Origin: Dioszegia crocea
Taxonomy: Eukaryota > Basidiomycota > Tremellomycetes > Tremellales > Bulleribasidiaceae
Length of the DNA: 64,000 nt
Direction: 5' to 3'
Assembly (NCBI GenBank): GCA_001600615.1
Contig: BCKK01000004.1
Span: 1,571,369 to 1,635,368, forward strand
The notes under the pieces were generated by a model. It did not search any database and was not told the origin of the DNA. It worked only from the letters and a program-made list of their open reading frames with translations. Made by a program: the position numbers and the translations under genes. Positions 44,542 to 54,488 of the stretch are shown piece by piece. Numbering within the stretch: position 1 is the first letter of the stretch; every line of letters begins with the position of its first letter.

Positions 44542-45686
44542 TGTAGATGGAGGATATGTATGATATCTTCCAGTCGGTCGCAATGAGGATAGGGGTCGAG
44601 AGATGTATACAGGAAGACGCCTGGGCGGAGGGTGATTGTAAACGTCGTTGGCCACTCGGGAGAGGTGAAGATTTGTTAGCGGTCGAGCATGGATCACCTG
44701 CAGCTGCTTGCAGTGAAAACGACGCCGGGGTCATTTACGTAACGAAAAGTGGAGATCGCCTACATCTCCACCAACACATTCCGCATAAAACTTTAGATGG
44801 CACTACTACCAATTTCACTTTCTTTCCCGTCCCCTCACACACAACCCCAAAGGGGCTATGTAGAGGCGCAAGGGCCTTCTCTGTTCCTGGCGGTTCCTGG
44901 CTACACACTGTCCGTCCGCACGAGACCCCGCCGGCGGACAGGCGAGGGTCCATCGATTCCTGTCCAACCCTCCTTTCAAGGCTTTGCAGGCCTGAGCGGC
45001 CTCGACTACTGAGTACTGAGTACTGACTACGAACAACGTTGAGGTTGTGCGAGGATGCGACACGCGCATCATCGGACGATCCAAACAAAGGCGTCACAAT
45101 CGCTCACCTGTCTACTGATAATCGGTCGTCAAGGTAACACACCCATCGTTGCTCCGTTCGCAGAGGGTCGTGCGCGCCGTCTCCTTGACCCCGTTTTTGG
45201 GATATCCGCTAGACCAGGGTATACTCCAAGGAGTCAGGTAAGACCCTCCTTTGGCTCCAATCCTCAGACTTCGGTTCCGCCGCGGCTTAGCCGCACACAC
45301 ACACACACAGCCAACCCCGTCTGCACTGACCCCCGCCGTGCCTGAAATTTGATGAAAGATAGCGTTTCAATATTTCGAGCGCTTCAGCTTCCTAATCAAC
45401 ACAGCGTCATCTGATATGTTTCGGAGTTGACATGCCCGGGTGAGTTTGGCATACCCCTCCCTACCCACACAGACTTGTGTCGGTGTTTGTGCCTGACTTC
45501 AGTGATATGCTCAAGACTCCTCCGGTTTGGAAGGAGAGCTCAAATAAAAGAGGGCTGTAGCTAAGGAGGCTTTGAATTACTCTTCCCCATAGACTCCCCG
45601 GGCTCGTATAATGTCTTGCCGACTCTAATCCACCAGTTCTCCTCGACTCGACCTTTTGCGAACCCCGCCTCTTTCTTACGACTCTA
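44542..45686. other. Divergent promoter region
   Basis: This 1.1-kb stretch between FCF2 (-) and the Pro-rich gene (+) contains a (CA)8 run at 45294-45309 and a small ctgagta tandem near 45009-45022. Pyrimidine tracts become strong near 45600. Open frames on both strands are short and not protein-like. No tRNA was recognised. Confidence 0.5.
45294..45309 (+). repeat. (CA)8 dinucleotide repeat
   Basis: Eight CA units lie in the divergent promoter between FCF2 and the Pro-rich gene. This is an ordinary short microsatellite. Confidence 0.85.
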
Positions 45687-48056
45687 ATGTCATCTCATCT
45701 CCCTCTTGGCCCCCCTGGGTACTATCCCGCCGATACCTGGCTACCCCTTCCTCATACCCATCACACCGACCCCAGACATCCCGCCGCCGGGACATCCTAT
45801 AATGGTGTCGTCAGTCAACCCATCCCAAACTCCGATCACCAACCCTGCTCATCATCCAACATCCCACACAAGCGCTCAGGGCCTGTGTGGTCTTTTGATC
45901 AACCAACATCAGCCAGCGACGGCGACATCCTGGACGTCGACAACGTTGACGCGCCAAAGATCAAACGGCGAGGCCCAAATAAGACTGGCACATTCGTCGG
46001 TGCGCTTCATTAGTCGTCTTCACAAAGGACATTAGCTGATCCAGCAGCATCAAACCTAATGCGAGTGGATGACCCTACCTCGGCATCACGTTATCCTCTT
46101 CCTGCATGGGTCACCGTGCCTGTTGGGCAAAGTATCGTTCATCCCAAACCCTACTCTGCTCCTACAGCTCCGCGGCTCCCCCCATCGCCTACACCGCCAT
46201 CAGCCCCGCCGCTAACATATTTGGCTCTCTGTCCTCGCCAGTTCAAAGCAGCCATCCAAAATCTACCAAACTCTATCCGTCACTCTCCTGATCGGCCTTC
46301 CGTGGACTCCTCAACCACGTCTGTGCCGACCAGCTTCCACAGCCCCGCCCCGCCCACACCTCTGATTTCCCTTCCCACCCTTTTGCCCTCCCTTTCCTCC
46401 ATCAAACCGCACCCCACTACCATACCGGCACAAGAAGTCCTCAGTCACACTGCCCTAAGTGAGACGGGCCGACTCACTGGTGCTTGCCAAGACTACCAGC
46501 CTCCTCAACGGGAAAGACGTCAGAGTGCTCCGGTCTATACTATCCCGGATAACGAGTTGGGAGGGATGAAGTATGGCGGCGAGGTGATATACCAGGAGAT
46601 CAGTAGGGGTCATACGCCTGCTTGTTGGCTGCCGCCCACTAGTCTGCCTTCTTCGGTCCGTTTACTTTCTCCAACGGCAGGCTGAGTTCACATGCTGACT
46701 CGCAAGCAGAATACGTATCTACCAGGTCCAGCAGCCTCCACCGTCCCTCACCACCAGACCTTCAGGACAGTCAACCCCGACCCCTTTGTGGCGCACATAC
46801 CAGTTGAGCGTCAGCCTGTTCCCCAATTTCACCCCGTCTCCGACGACATCTCCATCCCTCGACCCTTCTTCCTATCCCAAACACGTCCTCGCTTCGACAT
46901 AGCCATATCATCCATTGCCCCCTTAGTCTCCCAACCCGACATCCCTAAATCTACCGATACTTCCTCCCAACCCAACTGTTGTCCACAGCCGAAATTCCAT
47001 CCGATCTCAGATGATATCTCGACCCCTCGACCCATCTTCGCCTCTCAAGTCCTTCCCGGCTTTGCGAGTACATACAACCCCACCCCTCACACCGGCTCTC
47101 ATATTGGCTATCCCGTTCGACCCACTTTACATACGAGACACTCAACCGCTCCATCACCATCTACCAGACCTCCAGCGGTGAGATATCCACCCATCCCACC
47201 CACCCGCCGACAATCATCCCCTGCCGTCGTTTCTTCCATTCGGCCTTCATACCATCTTCGCGCCACCCCCTTATCCCACGAATGTACCTATATCGACTCC
47301 CCCGCCGCGTCTCATGCTCCATTACATCCGGTCTACACGTACTGCTACACCTCGTCCGGATACGCAGTGCCGGACCAAAGTACAGGACCGCTTGCCGGGG
47401 GCCAAGCTGTCAATCACTCCTCCATCGAGGTGGTATGGAATGCCCAGCCTACCCCTGTCCAGGCTACCAACATGTCCGGCTATGGCACACCATACAGCAT
47501 CACACCCCCTGCCCCGCATAAATCCGTGTCACCCGTCGAAATCGCCCTCGGCCTTGACCCAGGCGCTTTCGGACCAATAGCGATCGATCTCAATGCGTCG
47601 ACGTAAGTCCTCTCTGTCCCAAATAGTCCAGCCAAATACTGACGAAACAGGCTGTTCAGACCGACGAGCACGACCGAAATGGACCCTTACGTCCGCGCAT
47701 TCGGCATGCCTTTCAACCCCACTGCGGAGAACTCCCCTCCTCCAAAACATCGTCCCTCCCAGAGCATCGGATCCTCGGCTTCCCCCATCCCTGATTGGGA
47801 CTCCAACAGCTTCGACATGCTGTTTGGACGACAATGTCCACCGGCGCCTACCGCATCAGGACACGATTATGGCAAGTACGGCCTGTCGGCGCCTGACGGT
47901 CAACACTCGTCACGCAATCAACCCTCCTCCTTCCCAGTCCGACATCAGCATTTCGGTCAAGCTGCACATGTCCCTCCTCGGGAGCTCCCTGAATATCAAT
48001 CCTACATCCCTCAGACTTTGGCTCATTCCAATACACGCCCTATAGATAGATATTAG
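45687..48056 (+). CDS. Hypothetical Pro/Ser/Thr-rich disordered protein
   Basis: Not recognised. Exons 45687-45999, 46045-46655, 46710-47602 and 47651-48056 give 740 codons with consistent phase. The sequence is dominated by Pro, Ser, Thr and His, with few charged blocks; one basic patch is KIKRRGPNKT near residue 100. A 25-residue module occurs twice, at about 46822-46898 and 46993-47069. Both copies share FHP(V/I)SDDIS(I/T)PRP and a following (L/A)SQ...(R/P)(R/G)F core. There is no signal peptide or membrane helix. The composition and small linear motifs suggest a regulatory protein such as a transcription co-factor, but nothing in the sequence proves it. The third splice donor (GTCCGT, 46656) is non-standard, though it restores frame. 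Confidence 0.68.
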
Positions 48057-48267
48057 GTAGAATCAGTAGACAGCGTAGCTAGGTTGGGTAGAAGTGACGA
48101 TCGCGATGCATCTAGAGTTTTCAAAAATCTGTACAGCCGCATATCATGCTATGGTTGAGTTGACCGCCGTAGCATGGACTACACCGGAAAAATCATATAG
48201 CCTCACCAGTAGAATGACTAGGAGGCAGACACTAATATCCGAGCTGACTGCATGTATCCACAATACT

Positions 48268-49775
48268 TCAACCGCCCTTTGAAAAGTCCATCAACTCCCA
48301 CAAAGCGACCCTCCGATCTTTACCTCCAGACACAAACCAATCCCTCCTCCCTTTCGCCCCCATCTCATCCTCTTCATCCTCATCATCACTATCCTCTTCT
48401 CCCAACTCGATCGTACTCGCCTCAGGCTCCACCAGCTCATCTCCCTCTTCCCCTCCAGACCCGCCTTTGGGAAAGGCGAGACACTGTACAGTCTCCCTGT
48501 GATATCCTAGCGTACCGAGTGGTTTGCCCGAAGTAGCGGAGAAGAGCCGTACTTTGCCGTCCCAGCCGCCCACGGCCACTATGGCGTCTGAGGATGAGAT
48601 GGCGATTGAGGCATTACCGATTTGTTTGGTTGAGTAGGGATGTATCAGGTCGGTTGATGGCAGTCTCGGGGATTTGAGGCTCTGGGCGATCAGACAAGGT
48701 CTATATCCAGTGATGAAGATGACATACCGCTTCAAGATCATACTTCACCAAAAGATGATCTGCGGATACTGTATAAGCGTATCGAGCATCGGAAGATACA
48801 GTCATAGCCATGACTACGACCATTAGTCTTGACTCGTTCAATGCAGCTAGAAGACTCACTGGCTTCGTTATGCCCCTTGCCACTCCACAAGACTTCCCAT
48901 CGCCTCTTACCAACCTGGCCGCTTCCATCAGAGAAAGAGCGCCACTCCTCCTTGCTCGCCATTCCCCCAATTCTCGCATCCCCTCCTTCGCCCTCACTCT
49001 CATTCGACATCCCCCACATATCCACACGACCATCCTCGTACCCCATAATTGCGACTAGCCTCTGCGCTATAGCTGCTCCGGCGCTTGAAGAGCCTACCTC
49101 CGGACCCACACTCGAAGGGATGAAGCGGAGATGTATAGACATGACCAGCCCCGACCGTGTCGCATCGGCCGGACCTGCCTTCGCTTTCCCCTTCCCCTTC
49201 CCATCCGCTACTGTATTCACACCTGCATGTAGCCTCTTCATCGACGGTAGATGATACACATCAACCAATTCGGTATCCATCAGATTAGGCACTGAGAGCA
49301 GAGCCTCCGCTTCTCTCTCTGTCGAGGCGCCGATGTCCGCGACCGGGGAGGGGATAGGGAGCAGAGCGAACGGACAGAAGTTCAGCGAGTTGACACTGAG
49401 TGATTTCCATATTCCCGGTGAAACACCTGGACCTGATTTGAGGTTGATTTGCCCGGCCCGACGAATGAGTGGGATCCGTTCATAGATGTGTATAAGATTA
49501 TCTCTTCCGTGACTATCTTGCGAATCAGCGTCGATTTATTCAGCTTGTGGATAGACTGACCTGATCAGTCGACCATCCCACTCGCCTACCCCCAATATAC
49601 CGCCTTCGTGGGCTTTCCAGTAGACGATAGAGCGGCGTGTTCGGAGGTCGGTGATTGATACCCAACCTTCTTGGTCGCCTGAATAAAGGACGGCGTTGTT
49701 TGAGCTGAAAGCGAGGGATGATAGGGGAGCAGAGTGGGTCCGTAGGACATGAAATGGGTCAGGAGGGGGCGGCAT
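48268..49775 (-). CDS. ASA1: ASTRA-associated protein Asa1 (WD40)
   Basis: Asa1 belongs to the ASTRA/TTT assembly machinery that works with Hsp90 to fold Tra1 and other PIKK proteins; animal GNB1L is related. Exons 49775-49561, 49512-48860, 48813-48728 and 48681-48268 give 455 codons. The N-terminus PPPPDPFHVLRTHSAPLSSL opens the first blade, which continues LYSGDQEGWVSITDLRTRR. Later come SHGRDNLIHIYERI and a late blade AIVAVGGWDGKVRLFSATSG. The protein ends DWFVSGGKDRRVALWEL. An acidic insertion (EEDSDDEDEEDE) sits in the last blade. It is divergent from SGF29 across 201 bp. Confidence 0.88.
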
Positions 49776-49976
49776 GGTGTCTATTTAGATGTAGGTAGGG
49801 GGATGGTACGGTTGTTGATGGAAATGCGAAACGTCGTGCCTGTTTCTCTTCTGCACGCCATCTTTACCATCAACTGCCTCTTATCACTACCAGTCATCTG
49901 TCCAATACTCGTTGATTGTCTTGCTCTCATTCAGTCGCTGTCTACTCTCTCCCCTCCCCTACCTGCCAACCCTGAA

Positions 49977-51374
49977 ATGTCCAAGCCCAAGGCAATTCGC
50001 CCGGCCGAGACTGACCGTAAGTTCTCCGTCATCTCTCCGTATTTGATCGCTCACTACTAACGCACTAATAGCAACGATACAACTATGGCATACCCTAGTA
50101 GACACCCTCCGACTCTTACCTTCAGTCACTATGACTGCCCGCCCACCTCATCCCGACCCCACACAGGAACTTCGAGCAGCGCAGCGAGAGAAGAAAACGC
50201 TCGATGAGGCGTTCGAGCACGTCAATAATCTCATTCGACTGCGGAAGGGGGATGGCGTCTCGGCGAACGGGAGTACGACAGGCGAGCCGATTGTCATCCT
50301 CCCTTCGCCTGTCGTCGTCTCCACACCTGCTGTTAATGGGAATGCAACCTCACCAGCGGGCGGATCAGGTGTGAAGCGGAAGAGAGATCCGAGGGATAGC
50401 GTGTCCATCTCCCCTGCACCGCAATCGAGTGCGCCACCAGTGGAGACCAAAGCCCAGAGTCTGCCTGTACCTCGGATGGAGAGTGGTCCCAAAAGTGCCC
50501 CTGTAACAACGACCGCGGCGACGGCAGCGGGAGTAAAGGCGGGAGGAGTAGCCATGACACCCGTCAATTCTTCAGGTCCTGCCTCACTCGGTGTTGGGCT
50601 AGGGATCAACCACGGTCGTTCAGCCTCTCCATTTGCTCCACCTACGCGAAGTGGAACGCCGACCTCGCGCCAGCTCACGGGCCGAGAGCGTAAAGAGGCC
50701 ATGTCCGATCATTTACCTTTACTCAAGGGTCGGAGAGTGCTTTTTAAGCAGCCTCAGGGATCGAAGGATAAGAATGAAGATGGGGAAGAGGATGCGTGGA
50801 TATTGGGGACGATTGTGGAGTGTATTGGAGGGGATAAAAATCGGTACAGAGTACAAGATGCGGATGATACGGCAGATTTAGCGTGAGTTGGCTGTTCTCC
50901 CTGCGGAAATCTACTTCAAATCCATATGTGTCCCAGTCTTTCAGATATCTCAACTGACCCATGTAGAACCTATCAAACCACCCTTCGATCAATCATCCCA
51001 CTCCCCGATTCAAGCCTACCCCTCACCTCCCCTGCTCACCCTTCCAACATTGACGATTATCCAAGAAACTCAATCGTCCTCGCTCTCTATCCCGAAACGA
51101 CCTCTTTCTACCCCGCCAAAGTTCTTGACCCACCTTCGAGAAATAAGTCTGAAGCTGGTCAGAAGGTCTATCGTGTGCTGTTTGAAGGGGACGATGTGCC
51201 AAGTAGGCCCGTTGCGGCAGGGGATGTAGTCTTGGTATGTTTTCCCTATTCCTCCTTTCTTGTGACTTCAGTCGAGCCAACTTCAGTGTCGGAGAAGGAC
51301 ATACTTGATAGTTGTGAGATGATCAAAGCTGATCATCATAGGCGCCTCCTGGGAGTCGAGCTTTTAACTTGTGA
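49977..51374 (+). CDS. SGF29: SAGA-associated factor 29 (tandem Tudor)
   Basis: Sgf29 is the H3K4me2/3 reader that anchors SAGA to promoters. Exons 49977-50016, 50072-50882, 50967-51234 and 51342-51374 give 383 codons. An N-terminal helix (RAAQREKKTLDEAFEHVNNL) is followed by a Pro/Ser-rich linker with a basic VKRKRDPRD patch. The C-terminal tandem Tudor region starts near KGRRVLFKQP: first fold WILGTIVECIGGDKNRYRVQ with DADDTADLATYQ, then LRSIIPLPDSSLP. The second fold contains the signature IVLALYPETTSFYPAKV and YRVLFEGDD. The short last exon, ending in APPGSRAFNL, is inferred from a 107-bp intron. The aromatic Lys-binding residues of the family (YPETTSF) are present. Confidence 0.9.
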
Positions 51375-51734
51375 TTGCGCGGCACTATGGTTTCTTGTAT
51401 ACAATATCTTGATGCTTCCACTCTATCTATGCAATGTTTCCGGAAGGCTTACACACGCAGAATGGATGTCCTGTGGCGCTCCAATCGCTGATCTGCGCTG
51501 CCAGACCAAAGGATACGCCGTCCAAGTCTGGCTGTCAAGCCATCCACCACAGAATCGCCGGCCACCACACCTGCCTTTGAGTGCCTGCTTGCTCTTCCTT
51601 TGTTCTCGCCGGTGGGAAGAACAGTGTACTGGCGGACAGCTCATCACTTACCTCTCCATCACCTACCCAACAACACACACCACCGCCTTCTTCCCTTCCT
51701 CTGGCCCCGACCCCCACCCAATCCCTTCTGCGAG
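51375..51734. other. Intergenic stretch downstream of SGF29
   Basis: This contains the SGF29 3' UTR and the leader of the small orphan gene. The longer frame at 50926-51822 is SGF29 exon 3 run into its intron, not a gene. Confidence 0.5.
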
Positions 51735-52304
51735 ATGTTCGGCAGCCACCCCCTCCACCCTTTACTGCACACCTACCCCGGTGCAAGCTTCAAAACCCAC
51801 CCATTCGACAATGGCAATGTGACCGGCCCGCACCTCGCTGCAGCCTCAGGCGGCGATTCGTTCGGATACTGGGCCAACGTGCCTATGGACTTACCAGGCC
51901 CGATGGCCTGGGGTCTCCCGCCGGCCATGATGGCGCAAATGGAGGGTAGGGGAACGGGGGTTTATGGGCATTTACTCAGTGGGCAAGGGACACCGTTCAA
52001 TTATGGTTGGCCGAAGTATGGACCTGTGAGTTTGGGGCTGGAGCTAGCTACAGCAGTCTGGTCTGAATGTGCAAGAAGGTGTTGGGCCGTGTCGTATCTT
52101 CTAGCTTGTGCTGACTATTACAGATGCCTCTCAAACCTGAGCTAGGAGGATTCGGTAAGTACACAACACCCCTTTTCTCTGGAGTCGCGACCGCCCAACA
52201 CAGTGATCGCCGAGTGTAAGGACCAGGGCTGATTCACTTTAGTTGGGAAACTCAACCCGTACGGTCGATCGTACCCACACGGCTTCTACCGCACATTGCA
52301 GTAG
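51735..52304 (+). CDS. Small Gly/Pro/His-rich orphan protein
   Basis: Not recognised. Three exons, 51735-52025, 52124-52154 and 52243-52304, give 127 codons in phase. The protein is rich in Gly, Pro, His, Tyr and Phe (TYPGASFKTHPFDNG, GWPKYGPMPLKPELGG, NPYGRSYPHGFYR) with few charges and no Cys. It lacks a clear signal peptide. The Tyr/Gly/Pro composition is like short cell-surface or phase-separating proteins, but no function can be assigned. Proper introns with branch points (gctgac, gctgat) support it as a real gene. Confidence 0.55.
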
Positions 52305-52546
52305 ATTCCAGCATTCTGCCATCGGGCCCGCTCGCGAGGATATTGCGTATATTGGGAGACGCAACGAGATGGCGAGTCGGGGCGGCGAGTGGGGCAGATA
52401 AGAAGAGAAGGGAAATGCCGTGGTATGCATTGTACATTCGGTCATTTTTGCATATACAGGTCTCGCCTTACGGGCTGGCTACATCGAATGCCCCATTCAT
52501 ACTTGTCATCCTGCACATATACTAGACTGAAATCCTCGTTGAGAAT

Positions 52547-53979
52547 CTACGACAGCGTAGTTTCCCACTCTACACCCACCCACTCTTCCCCAAAGCCCAC
52601 ACAATCCTTCGGACAACCCCAAACCACAATCGTTCCCCACTCCATACCCTCTCCACCTTCTTCTTCACCCGTAAGCCTCGCCAACTCCTTCTTCCTCTCT
52701 TCCTCACTTTGACTCTTTTTGGATTTCGGCATAACCTTTTCTCCGGTGGTGGAAATACTATCCGGAGACAGGTGGTTGATTAACGAAGGGACAAGTTGGA
52801 GTTCAAACACTCTCGAGGTGCCACATCGTGAACAAGGAGGGATGGATTTAGGGTGAATGTCGAAGAATGCTGCAGGTGACGGATCGTCATCTTCTGCTTT
52901 TTGGGCTCGACAGGCTGCTGGCAATCCCGGGAAAAGGAGGGTGGTTAGGGTGGAAGTGGTGCAGTATGGTAAAGGGACACCGCCGAGATCGTACCTAGCC
53001 ATCAGCTTCTGATCCATCCGTGAAGAGAAGTCGAATAGCCTACCTCAAGACTTGAGATCCAGCGCCATCGGCGTCGCTAACCCTCTTGACGAAGCGTTCG
53101 AAGAGCGGGTCCATACCTGATGGCAAGAGCTGCTCGAATCGCTCGTCCCGCCATTCAGCCTTTTCTTCGGCCGTTTGCTCATCCTCGTCATCTGAATCAA
53201 TGTCGATTTCTTCAGGCGCCGGGAGGTATTCGTCCGTCGTGGAAAGGTACTGTGGGGGTTGATAGCTTGGATGAGGGGGTGCGAGGGTGGATGGTCCGGA
53301 GGATGGGTCGATAGAAAGGGATGCGATGGCTATTTCAGGTTCGGATTTAGGGGTGGGAGTAGGTTCAGACGCAGACGCTGGACCGGGAGATGGAGTTGCG
53401 AAAGGGTTTGAAGCGCCAAAGAGCCCTCCACCACCACCGCCACCACCACCAAACAATGCAGATCCAGTCGGTGCCCCGCCCATCTAGCCAGAAATCAGCA
53501 TGGGATACATGACGAGTACAACATCTAAAAATTCCACAACGCACAGTAAACGGATTCTTCCTTCGCTCATCTGCCAATTTCTTCTCCTCAGCTTCACGCT
53601 CTGCCCGCCGTCGTTCCACATCCCTCACATACTCTTCATTCCGCCTACTGGCGCGCCATGCCCGCACTGACCCCTCTTGTCGCTGACACGATGCCTTGGG
53701 GCAGGCAAAGACGTAGAGCGTCCGATCATTCTCGCCCTCTTCTGGCGGACAGTATACTTGTGCCAAGAGCGGAATGGGTGCTTTGCATGTTTGACAGACA
53801 AATGTTGAAGATGGCGGAGACGGCGAAGTCGGGAAAGTGGGATATCCGCCAATGAGGGATATGGCATGTGAGTTGCGGTCGGGATGATTAGGCGGGATAG
53901 GGCCATCGGGGAGGGCCAAGAGGGCATTAGAGTCGGGTAAAGAAGACGAGGAGGATCCGACAGGTGATGAAGGGCTCAT
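52547..53979 (-). CDS. TSR4: Tsr4/PDCD2-like ribosome assembly chaperone
   Basis: Tsr4 is the dedicated co-translational chaperone of ribosomal protein uS5 (Rps2) and is needed for 20S pre-rRNA processing. Exons 53979-53545, 53483-53044 and 52994-52547 give 440 codons. The N-terminal half has the PDCD2 motif: SLIGGYPTFP, then FVCQTCKAPIPLLAQVYCPPE, then RTLYVFACPKASCQRQEGSV with its Cys pairs. The C-terminal half has QVLRYDLGGVPLPY, PPCSRCGTSRVFELQLVPSL and DWGTI-like MEWGTIVVWGCPKDC. A poly-Gly run of nine residues and an acidic EEIDIDSDDEDEQ segment sit in the linker. It is divergent from CDC53. Confidence 0.92.
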
Positions 53980-54387
53980 ATTGGGTTACTAGGATTGTCA
54001 GCCAGGTTTCCAGAAAATATTGATTTATTGCGTCAAGAGGGATGGTGTCAGAATACAAAAGTCGCCAAACTACAGGTACAATCGGCATTGACTACTCTTG
54101 GCCTCTACCCCACCCCAACACCGCTCTGAGCCCCAACACCAACCCGGTCTCAGATCCAAGACGGACAAGAAACCGAGCGGCGCCAGGAAAGCGGGAGGGC
54201 AAAGAGAGGAGAAGAGCGGCAAAGTACGTCTCGTCATCGGTATTCATCATTCAGTAGGAGTGGGAGTGTGAGGGAAGGGGAGAGAGATGGGACACTTACG
54301 ATGTGAGATGGATGCTAGGGGGAGAGAATGGGGGAAAGTCCAAATTTTATAAGGGCAGAGCAGTGATACTGTGTGGCCGGGGAATGC

Positions 54388-54393
54388 CACGTG
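54388..54393. promoter_or_regulatory. CACGTG box upstream of CDC53
   Basis: CCACGTGTGG lies about 96-101 bp before the CDC53 ATG and 410 bp before TSR4. It is a bHLH-type consensus. Function is inferred from the sequence alone. Confidence 0.3.
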
Positions 54394-54430
54394 TGGCTGC
54401 TTACGTGAGACGCGCGAGTCCACTCAACGA

Positions 54431-54436
54431 ACGCGT
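54431..54436. promoter_or_regulatory. ACGCGT (MCB) box upstream of CDC53
   Basis: AACGCGTTT lies 53-58 bp before the CDC53 ATG. ACGCGT is the binding core of MBF-type G1/S factors, so cell-cycle-linked transcription of this cullin is possible. A single hexamer is weak evidence. Confidence 0.35.
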
Positions 54437-54488
54437 TTCACTGTAGTCGTTGTTCTCCATCCTTCTCATACTACTCACACCCTATACA

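Larger units (their letters stand above)
53980..54488. other. Divergent promoter of TSR4 and CDC53
   Basis: This holds an E-box-type CACGTG (54388-54393, in CCACGTGTGG) and an ACGCGT box (54431-54436), both listed separately. I see no coding feature. Confidence 0.5.

Noticed and set aside
50926..51822. 298-codon + strand frame
   Set aside because: It is SGF29 exon 3 read through its donor into the intron and downstream sequence.
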